From positions 1,922,001 to 1,986,000 of the forward strand of contig JAGYVD010000004.1 of NCBI GenBank assembly GCA_021209875.1: a stretch of DNA of 64,000 nucleotides, written 5' to 3'. Of the stretch, positions 26,775 through 38,172 are shown in pieces (the stretch's first letter is position 1; each line of letters starts with the position of its first letter). Under the pieces are notes generated by a model that did not search any database, was not told the DNA's origin, and saw only the letters and a list, made by a program, of their open reading frames with translations. The position numbers and the translations under genes are program-made. Source of the DNA: Rosellinia necatrix (lineage: Eukaryota > Ascomycota > Sordariomycetes > Xylariales > Xylariaceae).

Positions 26775-28328
26775 GGTAATCAATTCCGAACAGGTCGAGA
26801 AGAAACTAGGTATTTATTTTCTATCCCCCCTTCAATCACAGGAAAAAGGTGGGTTACAACAGCCAGCGACTTTGGATTAAGGGAATAAATAGGTAGCAGC
26901 AAGACTTGGGACACCATTTTGATGTAACTCCCCCCAAAACAACATTCATCCGTACACCATGATTAGCATGGGTGCCATACGATCCGCTCCTCCGCTAATG
27001 GAGTCACTCCGCTCAGAAAGTGAGGGGGGTTATACCAGCGGGGTGGATGATGGAGGTTTGGCGGCTAATATGATGGAAGTTTGAGTCTGCCAATTGTGTG
27101 GTCGTATTCATTCGGCTTTCATTATAGCGAGGCCGGTCATCCGCTTATGAAGTGGTGAGGCCAAGAAAAATACTTGGTCCCAACTGTCTATCATCTGGCC
27201 GACTTGGATGTTTTGAATATCACCATTAAACATTTCACTTCATAGTTTGATTTCCCACCTCCTTGTCGCTTTTAAGATTCCGCTTTGCTTAGACTTTCGT
27301 CTCTTTGAGGTACTTATTTACACACCTCTCGCAGTTTGAGCGAGCATCGCTCTGTGGCAGGTATATAGGGCCTCATTCCGTCTAGGATATATATATATAT
27401 CCATCCGAAGCATACTCCGATGGCACCACCAATGTTTTAAATTTTTAATTGTATGAACGCTTGGCATCCTTAGTAGTTTGCGCACAATATTGATACTCCG
27501 GCTGGCTTATACACCAGCCACATGTGTGTGTGGTGTGTGTATGTAATCAGATTCGAGAATTTCCCGATCATAGGAGTATCTCCGAGACATAGGCCCTAGG
27601 TTATCTAAAGAACGGTGCATTTTGTACAAACAACGCCGACCTACAAAATGCGCCGAACTCTCTTATTGCTCCGGGATTCATTGGGAATCAGAGAATCGGA
27701 GAATTAAAATATTGGCATTTCTTAACTTGATATTTTTACCCTTGCGAAGACGCCGAGCATCCAGGGTATACCAGGGTAGGCCTAGATAGACCGGGCAACA
27801 CACAGATGAGGACTGTGGAGGGGTTGGGGAAATGCGGGGGATCTTGAGCTCTACAGCTAGCTGCAGTTCTTGTTTCTCGTTCCTCCGAGCCGGACATACC
27901 GGGGTAGCTATTTGTCACGATATAGGAACGCTGTTCCAACCGTTCATTCATTTCTTCTTCTTTTTAATGTGTTCTTTTTTTTTTTTTTCACTTCCGAAAT
28001 ATCTACAGCAAATTGAGGGTTGCTGATCTAGTTCCCGATACCGTCGTTTAAGATTGTAGAGAACTGGCCTATCTAAACTGCTTCTGAGTTGGTAAGACAG
28101 CACCAGCCAGGGTTACATTACAGTGTTGCTACTAAGGCTTCTCGGCATCCCCCATTCTCCGTGGCGTCGATCACCTTCAACGATCCAACTCGAATAATTA
28201 CTCAGAGGACGTCGTTCAATTTACCTTTAACCCTCAAGTTAAACGCTCTAGCTCTCAATATTTACCCCCCTTCCAAGGTAGATTTCAGGTATCTAGGCAC
28301 CTATACAATTGCGAACGTCAACGACACA
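26775..28328. other. Divergent intergenic region, DUF2264 gene and AACS
   Basis: This 1.55-kb shared upstream region has no supported gene. It is AT-rich with (AT)n near 27388-27400 and a T-rich tract at about 27955-27990. The open frame leading into AACS from 28089 has no ATG before 28329 that fits the protein family. Confidence 0.5.
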
Positions 28329-30651
28329 ATGGCTCTCACCGTCCCCCGGAAACTGTGGGAGCATCCCGACCCTAAAAGCACCCAGCTATGGGAATTCATG
28401 CAATTGATCAACCAGAAACACCACTTGAATCTAACTGTAAGGTCTCTTGCTCGAATAAACATTCGGGAAACACGCCTAACCATCATAGACGTTTCAAGAT
28501 ATCTACCAATTCTCCGTAGATAAACGCTCCGAATTTTATGATGCGGTCTTCAAATTCGGTAACCTTATCCACTCCGGATCCTATACTCGAGTAGTCGACG
28601 AGAGCAGACCGATCGACACTATCCCGCGTTGGTTTGAAGGTGTACATCTTAATTGGGCCGAGAACCTCCTTTGGTCGCGGAGCTCAACAGATCCATCAGG
28701 CCACCGGGGTAAAGAGGGGAAAGAGGACGATGCGATTGCATTGACCGAGGTCAGAGAGGGCGTGACAGAACTGAGACATGTTACATGGTCGACTCTCAGA
28801 CAGCTATCTGCAAACTACGCTGCAGCGCTTTATACCGCCGGCGTTCGGCGCGGTGACCGTGTTGTCATTGTGGGCGCCAATAGCGTCGAGACTCTCGCTG
28901 TGTTCCTCGGCACGACATGGCTTGGGGCCATGTTTAGTAGCAGTTCCACCGACATGGGCGTTCAGGGAATTCTGCAGCGAACGATCCAAGTCAACCCCAA
29001 GGTATGCGGATGCTAGCTTCCAGATTGTAGATCTTCTTTGTTCTGACCTTGCCAGTACATATTCATGGACGATGCCGCACTATATAACGGAAATCGGTTG
29101 GACTTGCGCCAGAAGATGGCGGAGGTTGTGGCGGGCATGAAAGACTGCAGCAATTTTCGAGGCCTTGTATCCATACGCCGATTCAAAGATGCATTGGATA
29201 CCAGCCACATTCCCAAGGTGCAATCGTTAGATGTGTTCCTTGACAATCGCCAACGTGTCACGCCCCCAATCGAACGAATCGCATTCCATGAGCCCTTCCT
29301 GATCTGCTACTCTTCGGGCACTACAGGTATCCCCAAGGCGATAGTGCACTCTGTGGGCGGTGTTCTCATGAGTTTCACGAAAGAGGGTCGTCTTCACGAA
29401 GACACGAGATCAGACGCCGTATCTTTGCAGTACACGACAACCGGCTGGATTATGTACCTATCGAGTATTGGCCAGCTAATAGGGGGCGCTAGGGTTGTCC
29501 TCTACGATGGATCGCCTTTCCAGCCGGACCTACAGTCTTTCATCAAGCTTGTGAGTGACCAGAAAGTAACGCGGCTAGGGATTAGCCCACGTTGGATGTA
29601 CGAAATCTCGAAAGCCGGCATTTCTCCAAGGGAAATAACGGATCTCTCAAGCTTGCGCATGGTAACGTCAACCGGAATGGTGCTTTCAGAGCAGCTATTT
29701 GAATGGTTCTACGACAAAGGCTTCCCCTCGCATGTTTATCTCTGTAATATGTCTGGAGGAACAGATATTGTAAGTTCTTACCGTTAGCCCAAGTGCCTTC
29801 TTTTCTAATGTCTTCCTTAGGCCGGCTGCTTCGCCCAAGGAAACCCCCTGACACCAGTTTACGCGTCAGGCACACAAGGCCCATCCCTCGGTGTCAATGT
29901 ACAGTTATACGATTCGCTGTTACCACCAGGACCAGGAACAGCCGTCCCAGATGGAACGCCAGGCGAACTTGTGGCGACCGATTCTTTTCCTAACGTACCA
30001 GTGTACCTCTGGGGAGACAAGGAGCCCGCCGGCGCTCCAGGGACGAAATACCACTCGGCATACTTCGCCCGATATGATCACGTCTGGGCGCACGGCGACT
30101 TTTGCGTATACCACCCGATTACCAAGAATTTAACCTTCTTGGGTCGTGCCGACGGTGTACTCAACCCCAGCGGCGTACGCTTCGGGTCAGCCGAGATCTA
30201 TTCAGTCATCGAGCGCAATTTTGCCGACCAAATCGCGGATTCTATCTGTGTCGGCCAGCGGCGACCACAAGATAATGACGAGAGTGTCATGTTGTTTCTG
30301 CTCATGCGGCCTGGCCACAAATTCAACCAGCAGCTCGTCCGTAATGTCAAAGAAGCGATTAAGAAGGAGACTACAAAGCGTCACGTGCCAAAATATGTTT
30401 TCGAGACTCCTGAGATACCAGTAAGTGCCTTGAAGCCCCCATATTGCCCGAGAAAGGACCCAGTGAGAGATGCTAATCTCGACATGTCGCAGACCACGGT
30501 CAACCTGAAAAAGGTAGAGCTCCCCGTGAAGCAGATTGTCTCTGGCCATATTATCAAGCCTAGTGGTACTCTACTCAATCCCCAGAGTTTAGATTACTAC
30601 TACCAGTTTGCCAAGGTTGAAGACTTGGTTTCTCCGAAAGCGAAGCTTTAG
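28329..30651 (+). CDS. AACS: Acetoacetyl-CoA synthetase
   Basis: The enzyme activates acetoacetate to acetoacetyl-CoA with ATP in the cytosol, feeding ketone bodies or leucine-derived carbon into lipid and sterol synthesis. Exons are 28329-28436, 28489-29001, 29056-29769, 29821-30420 and 30493-30651; all junctions are phase 0 and give 697 residues. The adenylate-forming core shows ICYSSGTTGIPKAIVHSVGG (about residue 285), TTTGWIMYL, NMSGGTDIAGCF across a splice, and FLGRADGVLNPSGVRFGSAE near the hinge. The N-terminal block WFEGVHLNWAENLLW is typical of acetyl/acetoacetyl-CoA synthetases. The first and last introns keep the frame open or nearly so, so retained-intron models are a risk. It shares its upstream region with the DUF2264 gene; a functional link is not implied. 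Confidence 0.92.
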
Positions 30652-30984
30652 AATTGTTGGAACATAAATACTTAGGTATACGAACGCGAAGATGATATAT
30701 AATGATGGATACATTTGTAGACGGATTACAGAAGACAACCGCAAGCGCGTCCCGCTATTGAAATTTGATGATGCTCAGAAACGATGGTTATCGTTACAAT
30801 TTTGAGATTTCGCTAACTAGCTATTATACAAGAGAATATATATACATATACATGCACTAAAGGACAGGCTTTTATACCGGGTTAGCTAGAAGAGTAGAGT
30901 TCTGAAGCGTGAACCGCATCAGCGTGCGCGCCAGTCATCCGAACAACAGCATCGGCCACGGCCAACATTTTACGGCCACCCCTT
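30652..30984. other. Convergent intergenic region
   Basis: This 0.33-kb stretch lies between the AACS 3' end and the next minus-strand gene. It is AT-rich and probably holds both 3' UTRs. No other feature was seen. Confidence 0.5.
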
Positions 30985-31500
30985 TTATTTTGACTCCGGG
31001 CGTTTCCCGCCATGGACGGCGTACCTCCAGCCCATATACCCTATCGTGCCGGCGACGCTGCCAGCGCCAACGGCGCCCACGGCGCCGACCCAGCCGACGG
31101 GCCGCCTCAGGAGCGCCGCCGCGGCGAGCCCGGCAGCCATGCCCCCGTAGGTCCAGTCGTCGGTCTCGAGCTGGCCCTCGCTCTCCATCAGCCGCCAGGC
31201 GCGGTCCTTCCACTCGATCTCCTCCCGCCCCCACATGCGGCCGGCCAGGCCGGCCGAGACCACGCCCATCGTCCAGAGCGTGCTCCGGCCCGCCACCTGG
31301 AGATACGGCCGGGAGGAGCGGGGGACTGCTGCCGGCGCCTTGTTGTTGCGCAGCCGCTGGAGGGCCTCCCTCGTGGCTACGATGCCGGCCCCGATGATGG
31401 CGCCGGTCGTGACGGCTCGGGTCTCGACGTGCGTGGTGAGGATAGTCCGTGCCCATGGTTGATCCTCTGCGTAGGCCGGGTGAGGGAAGTAGCGAGACAT
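30985..31500 (-). CDS. Small glycine-rich multi-pass membrane protein, conserved-fungal type
   Basis: This is a single-exon frame of 171 residues with ATG at 31500. It begins MSRYFPHPAYAEDQPWARTI. Hydrophobic Gly/Ala-rich segments lie at about residues 31-47 (AVTTGAIIGAGIVATRE), 75-90 (LWTMGVVSAGLAGRMWG) and 118-160 (YGGMAAGLAAAALL and VGWVGAVGAVGAGSVAGTIG). A charged stretch, REEIEWKDRAWRLMESEGQL, separates them. It resembles, from memory, the fungal DUF1757-type family and in composition the Tim17/Tim22-like mitochondrial proteins. Neither can be confirmed here. The gene is GC-rich (codon third positions mostly G/C), unlike its surroundings. Function is unknown. Confidence 0.7.
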   Translation of the reverse strand: MSRYFPHPAYAEDQPWARTILTTHVETRAVTTGAIIGAGIVATREALQRLRNNKAPAAVPRSSRPYLQVAGRSTLWTMGVVSAGLAGRMWGREEIEWKDRAWRLMESEGQLETDDWTYGGMAAGLAAAALLRRPVGWVGAVGAVGAGSVAGTIGYMGWRYAVHGGKRPESK

Positions 31501-34394
31501 TATGCTGGTGGTGGTGGCAGCGGCGGATGCTGGTGAGTGGTGAGGGCTAAGAGAGATAGGGGGAGGGAAGGCTGCTGTGTGGGTAGGATCGGTTGTTGGC
31601 GATGAAATATATTATTCCCGTCGTGGATAGGACATCTTTCGAGATCAATCCTTTACGGAAAACACCATTGACGTATGTGGTGGGCTGACAATTTACGGGC
31701 GATCAATTAATAAGAGACCCCACAAACCTGAAGACGTTAAGCCGAAGAGAGGTTGGCTCTTAGGATGTCGATGTTTGACGGTGATGATTTATTTACCTAC
31801 CGTCCTTGGGCGGGTTATACATGTAATTAATTACTCCAGTAGGTAGTTATACCTATTGCATTACTGTGTAGTATGCGGTATGCGCGTGATAGTATGTGCG
31901 TGATTCACAACCCATGAAGGACTACAAGTATTCGAAGGAGGGAAGCGGAGGAACTCCAAAACCCGTTCAAGGTCAACTAGGCTCCCGGAATGTTGTCGCG
32001 TGTGTAAGTAAGCCGGCGCATCCGTGATTTGCGCCAGCGCTTCTCTGCAAATCCCCGTTTATATATAAATATAAATTTATATTTATATGTAGTTATGCTT
32101 AGTTAACTATGTTTATATTGATATTGATCTTATCTTTAGCCAGCCGACCCAGAGACCTGAATAGCGAGCCCGGTCTGGCACGGCCTGACCTGAGTCAGAC
32201 TCCATACCCGCGCTGTGGCCAGTGTCTGAGCTGGGTTGCATGCCCATGGCACGGTAGTAGTCAATGTCGCTACACTACATTAGTGTAGTAGTATACAAGG
32301 CAACCTCGGAACCCACCCATGCATCTCTTTTGAGTCTCTTGGCCCACTCGCTCGCTCGCTCGCTTGCCTGTTGATGAGGTGTTGTGGTGTTATGCAGCCG
32401 TAGCAAGGGTCCCGTAGTTCTCAGCTGCGACATCAAGGTACCTCCTAACCCGTGGGAGTGGTTGGCCGAAATAGTGGGCTCTCTCTGCCATGCCGAAACC
32501 CACTTGGGCAGAGCTGTGATCTGGTCACCAGACATGCTTTAGTGGTGTGTAGGTACATAGCACGTCTCCTGCTGCGTTCCTGCCCGTATCTACTAGATAA
32601 TGTACACGTAGACAAGCCCAGGCTAATGCTGCACACAATATTTACTAGGAATGCTAAGCGACACATTTACCTGAATACCTACATAGGTAGTACTCTGTTA
32701 TCCGGCCGCCTTGCTGAGAACTAACGCGCTGGATTGACCATGGGTAGTATGAATTCCCCTTTGATGAGCTATTATATACACCGAGGTATGTTTCCTTCTT
32801 CATGGCTGGAGACAGCCCTTCCACGACCGGTTGGACACAACCGCCTACCTAGGTGTCGCTTGCTAATAGGTATTGGACGGGACGCCTGATGTTGTAACAG
32901 TCAGTTTGCCTTAGAGTGGAGATGGGATGATGTAGGGGTACCTTAAGTACCTACCTAGTCACAGGTAGGCGAGGCCTCGTGGTGCTGACCCAACCAGAGA
33001 GCCTGCCTGCCTACTCTTGATCATACGTACACTGCCTATTTACCTAGTTATGTACTTAGGTAGTTACAGACTTACCACGGACAGAAGACCGTGCTATCCG
33101 TGGAGTCGTCTTGACAGCGCCGCATGGGATAAAATCAGGATATCTTGCACTAGTTAAGTCCAATAAGCTTTGCTCGTCATTGTTACCTCAAGTAGCTATC
33201 TCTCTATAGGTAGGCAATTGAACTAAAATACATGTATATGTATACCTGCTAAGTTTAGAACAGTGCCTACCTAGTGTAGGTAGGTATAACTATCCCTTAT
33301 TTATAGTTACTTGGTACCTACATAACACTGTTTATTACTTGACAGGGCACCTGCTACAGCAAACGTGGACAGCATCTGGGTCGCTGTTGCTGCTGCTACT
33401 GTAGGTAGTATCTTTCCGAAGATAGAGAGCCAATCAATGCCCCACAGCTCTTAATCATGACCAAGGTAGGTACCCAGAACTACTTAGCTATAGGTACCTT
33501 AGATAAATAGGTACCTGCCCATCTTGCATGCTGTGCATGGTACTTTGCTCACTGTAGAGGTATTGGTTAGGCGGGTTACTCGCCTTTTCCCTCCATCCGT
33601 ACCCAGTAGTTACCCAGGTAATTATCGGCATGTAAGTCTTAAGCTGCATCTGAACCTGTACACCACTGGCACAAGCCCAAAGCCGGACACGACGTCCCAT
33701 GTACTGATCGTACCTATTGACTGCTCAGCCGCCACGACCTCTCTCGATTTACAACGCCCCAAACCGGTCTGATTGCGATCCCTGGGCGCCCGGTTCTTCC
33801 TGCTCGTAGGCGGAGAAATAGAAGAAACCGAAGAAGGCCGAAGAAATAGAAAAAGCACAGGAAGGAACAAGACCAGAACGTAAGAGCGGCCAGCCATTCC
33901 CAAGTTGACCCCCCCCTGTTCCCACCAAACGTTATCATCTATCTACCTAGTGTGTATCTCTATCTACACCTGGATCTGAACATCATCACTCGACTTCCAA
34001 TCCTCGGCACCAATACTCCCTGCCTGCCTGCCTCGCTACTTACTAGGCAGTGGGCAGCTCGAGCTTTAAGCTTCCGTCCGTTCATGGTTCGCCTTAGGAT
34101 ATGCTGTTAGCCAGACCAACTTATCATCACCTGTATCATTCAAGCTGCCACCATTCACCTCGCTGTTGCGTTCACCGTTCTCTCCGCCATTATCATCGTC
34201 ACCAGCGTCATTCCATCGATTCCGCTTCGTTGCCGAATACCAGACGTTCTGCGGAAATCTCGATTGCTTGTCCGCCTCGCCCAAGCGCTACCTGCCCTTC
34301 GCTCGCGTTCGCTCTAACCAGACAGCCTCTCCCCTTCCCTCTCCCGACCCGCGACCTGTATCTGTCAACGTTTCTGTGGGAGTCCCGAGACTAG
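31501..34394. other. Large intergenic region (2.9 kb), divergent
   Basis: Between two divergently transcribed genes. No coding sequence is supported. It has many CTAC/GTAGGTA motifs (about 31795-31855, 32690, 32935-33070, 33185-33310), including the hairpin CCTACCTA-GTG-TAGGTAGG near 33270-33288, and a 26-bp AT palindrome at 32063. The frame at 34101-34394 matches that of GID7 but ends in a stop and has no similarity to it. Confidence 0.5.
32063..32088. repeat. Perfect 26-bp AT-only palindrome
   Basis: The arms 32063-32075 and 32076-32088 are exact reverse complements with no spacer and contain only A and T. It could extrude as a cruciform. It lies in noncoding DNA. Confidence 0.8.
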
Positions 34395-36783
34395 CCCGCA
34401 GTCAAGCAGGTCGAAGTGGCAGGCCGAAACCCCCTTCCTCCGGTATCAACTACCCCGTCTGCCTCCGACCACCCATCTGCCCCGCAATCCCCTCGGCATC
34501 AGCCTGGCACAGTCCTCCCATCCTCGAGCCCGGACCCCGCTACCTCGAGCCGACCTGACGGCCAGCCCCGTGTCCGCCTTCTCGCCACTCCTCGATCGAC
34601 ACAAAGGCACCAGCATCCCGGCTTGTCCGCGGTGCCACGCCAGGTCTTGGGGAGAAGGCGGCGAGGCTCTAGTGCCGACGATAGCAGCCCCATCACCTCG
34701 GAAATCCCGCCCTCGGGATCCCCAACGTCCGAGCTTCCTTCTCTAAAAGCCTCTCAGGAAAAACGTAGACGAACCGACGTGACCATGTATGCCGACGTAA
34801 ACGTCCCGGGAACAACTAATGGTAAATCACGGTCTCAGCACAACGGCAAGCGTAACCATCATAATGCGACCGCTGCTCCCGGGTCCTCCTCTAGGAGAGG
34901 GGACCTCAAGTCCCGCCCTCCTGAGAGATATCTCGGTCATGATCGTGGGGAGGTCACCAGGATTCTCTTACAGACTCTTGTGGACATGGGGTACGAAGAT
35001 GCTGCCGAAATTGTCAGTCGTAAGAGCGGTTACGATCTCGAAAGTGTGACTGTGGCCGCTTTTAGGACCGCGGTTCTTGGTGGGGATTGGTCCAAGGCGG
35101 AAGAGCTTCTTGATCGTGCCCTTCCACCCCCCAAGGATGATGGCAATAGCGACGACCTAGTGCTAGCCAATGGTGCGGATATAAAGGCTATGAAATTCTG
35201 GATACGCCAGCAAAAATACCTCGAACTTCTAGAACAAAACGACCACAATAGCGCTTTGGACGTGCTAAGACGCGAGGTTACGCCACTATTTCGAAGCCAC
35301 CCGAGGATTCGCTCTCTTTCCGGATTAATTATGTGTCAATCCAACGAAGATCTATACGCGAAGGCAAATTGGGACGGAGCTGGCGGGAATTCAAGACAAA
35401 TCCTGCTCACCCAGCTCTCAAGTGGGTTTTATCTGCAAACATGTCTTCTCCTCCGTGCCGATGTTAACCTCGGGTTTTTAGAATGTATATCTCCATCAGT
35501 CATGCTTCCGGAGCACAGACTAGCTGATTTACTACAACAAGTGAAGGAATACCAGATAACAAGCTGTGTTTGGCATTCTAACGCCGAGCCTCTATCCCTT
35601 TATTCTGATCATGTTTGCCAGCGGGTGGATTTCCCCGCCGAGACAGTACGCGAGCTCGAGGACCATGAGGGTGAAGTATGGCAGGTTGTCTTCTCATATG
35701 ACGGGACTAAGTTGGCTAGTTGTGGTAGCGATAAACAGGTCATCATTTGGGAGGTCCCGTCGTTCAATATCCTTCATCGGTTGAAAGATCATGATGCAGG
35801 CGTGGGCAACGTTGCGTGGAGCTGGGATGACTCAATGCTAGTGACTTGCGGGCGAGATCGCTGCGCAATGTTATGGGACGTAAAGGCAAGGCTCCATGCA
35901 TTTCTGAATTCGCAACCTCAACTAACGACCTTCTAGACCGGTAACTGCCTTCAGCCACCGTATCGGTTTCACGAGCCAGTCAGTAGCTGCATCTGGTCCC
36001 CCGACAATGAATCATTCATTACCGGCTCGCTCGATAAGGCCGGGAGTTTAGTGCAGTGGAATCTTGCAGGGGAAAAGATTCACGATTGGAATTGTCCCCA
36101 ACGTGTCGAAGAGCTCACCGTCTCGCCTGACGGGCGGTGGCTTGTAGCTATGGATTGTGAAAAACATATCCACGTCTACAATTTCGAGACGAGAGATTTC
36201 GAATATACACTGGATTTAAAAACCAGGTTAACATCTGTCAGCATCAGTCAGAATTCGAGACACCTGTTGGTAAACCAAACAGATGGCTGTGCACAGTTGA
36301 TAGATCTAGTTCGTCGAGTACCACTACAACATTATACCGGTCATAAGGGCGGGGAATACGTGATTCGGGCCTCTCTAGGGGGTGCCGATGAAATGTTTGT
36401 GATTTCCGGCAGCGAAGGTAAGCCAACCACGATGAGGGATATAGGACGCGCTGGCTAACCAACCCAGACGGGTGCATATACATCTGGAATAAATCTTCGA
36501 CTCAGGGCCTCCAGAAACTAGTAGCTCACGATCCCAGATGCAACTCGGTTGCCTGGTGCCCGACTGACCCACAGATGTTTGCCTCCTGTGGCGACGACGG
36601 AAAGATCAAAATGTGCGTCACTCCTCCTGGTCTAATCGTTCCTTTTCCATTTTCGTGACTAAATACATGGTTAGATGGTCTAACAACAAATGGAAACTAC
36701 GTAATATTGAGGCCTCCCCAAACAGCAACAACAATAACAACAACAACAACAACAATGTGTCAAATCGGACCTGGGATATTTGA
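34395..36783 (+). CDS. GID7: GID/CTLH E3 ligase subunit Gid7 (WDR26 family), 5' end unresolved
   Basis: This WD40 subunit belongs to the GID/CTLH ubiquitin ligase, which in yeast degrades gluconeogenic enzymes. Exons are (34395)-35885, 35937-36417, 36468-36612 and 36675-36783. The order is a disordered basic N-terminus, LisH (EVTRILLQTLVDMGYEDAAE), CTLH (VTVAAFRTAVLGGDWSKAEE), then WD40 repeats (LEDHEGEVWQVVFSYDG, LASCGSDKQVIIWEV, LVTCGRDRCAMLWDVK, TGSLDKAGSLVQWNL, SGSEDGCIYIWN, ASCGDDGKIKIWSN). The intron at 35886-35936 starts with GC, not GT, and restores WDVKTGNCLQPPYRF. The frame is open from a stop at 34392 but has no ATG before 34785. Either translation starts at 34785 or an unseen upstream exon supplies the start. 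The C-terminus carries an Asn run encoded by AAC repeats (36721-36755). Confidence 0.85.
35886..35936 (+). other. GC-AG intron in GID7
   Basis: The donor is AAG|GCAAGG, the branch-like sequence ACTAAC lies near 35920, and the acceptor is TTCTAG. Splicing joins AAG to ACC in frame and completes the WD repeat. Without it the frame ends at 35936, about 245 codons early. Confidence 0.8.
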
Positions 36784-38172
36784 TAGGGACATTGTCTTGC
36801 ATTACCTAGCACCGGGCGGGCGTTCATAGATCGACGAGCATAATTCGCATAGCGGCCTACGTGTTTGATCCCGTCGACAGCCTCAATGGCATCCTGCCCT
36901 TACGGGCGCTCCGTTTTACGCTTTATGGTCCTTGCTGGAACACGGGCCAACCCGTGCTAGTAATAACCTGTCTGTCCGGGTTATCACGGGTGTGGCGCAC
37001 TCCATGGAGATGAGGTGGGAGTCCAGGGGGAGTCGTCCACTTAACATTGATCTTCGAGATCCACTACATGGCTGGCTTCTCGGAGCTATTAACCGTTGTT
37101 ATAACATATTGCATAGCGAGACATGACAATATAATCATTTATCCCCTCCAACAATATGATTTTGGCCCTTTACCTCTCAACTACCAGGACTATAAGAGTC
37201 AGGCCTAGTTACTTGGAGGCTGAACTAGGCAGCAGAATATATACCTAGCTAGGTGACGGGCCTCGTACTACAGTATAGTATTAGCTTCGTCAGCACCTTC
37301 ACGGCTCATAAATATTTGCTTTGGGTCGCCAATCAGGTTCCCTCCAGGTTACCTACCTAATATTGAAGCCTACCTACGAGGTATGTTGTATCCACTTAGG
37401 GAGTTCAGCATATGTGGTATTACGTATACCTGTGGGTCAGCCCGTTAGGTACCAAGGGCTAGGCGACAGTATCTATCTGGTAGACTAGCGTACAGGCTAC
37501 AGCATACTTAGTAGGTAATACCTGCCTAGTAGGTAGGCATTAACCAGGTGCGTACCAGGGTGAGGTACATAGATGTACCCCTGGTGGATTGGGTAGCTGA
37601 GCCACCGCCGCCTTTAGTGGGCCTATATAGCACTATAAATGTGGCTTGCGCGCGGATTTCACGAGTGATAAGAGTGGGCGCCACTGCATGTCCGCTAAGG
37701 CTTGGCACACGACCACTTCGGTTATCTATCTACCTAGACTTAACTACCTTAGTTGTCAGGCGGTATGGGAGACTCCCTGATTCTGGTCCAGAGATCCAAA
37801 ATAATATACACCATACGTCCCACAGACATCGCTGTTTCTTGTCTTTCGTCCCCATTGTCCGTGACATACACATACGAAACCCGTGGACTGTGTCCGCTTT
37901 CTTAATATTGCCGTTGCACAGAGCCCATCCCCCCCGTCTGCGTGCTCCTCCTAGGCCTCACCAAGATAGATCCAGGCCGACTCTGACGGCGCGCTTTGCT
38001 TGCAACCTCTTTCCGACAACGGGCTCTCTCCTCTCCCCCTCCGCCCACCCCCCCTTTATCAACACTCGCTACAGCGCCACAGCTGCCGTTCTTACATTGC
38101 CCGATATTGGATCCTGAGGGTATCTTTGCTTCTCCAAACTAGCCTCGTGTGCGAGACACCAAGACACCAAAG
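36784..38172. other. Intergenic between GID7 and VPS1
   Basis: No coding sequence was supported. It has CTAC/GTAGGT motifs at about 37350-37550 and an imperfect palindrome near 37552-37583 (ACCAGGG...GGTACAT-AG-ATGTACC...CTGGT). The 3' part is pyrimidine-rich, as expected for a promoter. The plus frame at 37548-38117 lacks protein-like features. Confidence 0.5.

Noticed and set aside
34101..34394. Upstream extension of GID7
   Set aside because: It is in the same frame but ends in a stop with no workable donor found, and resembles no GID7 N-terminus.
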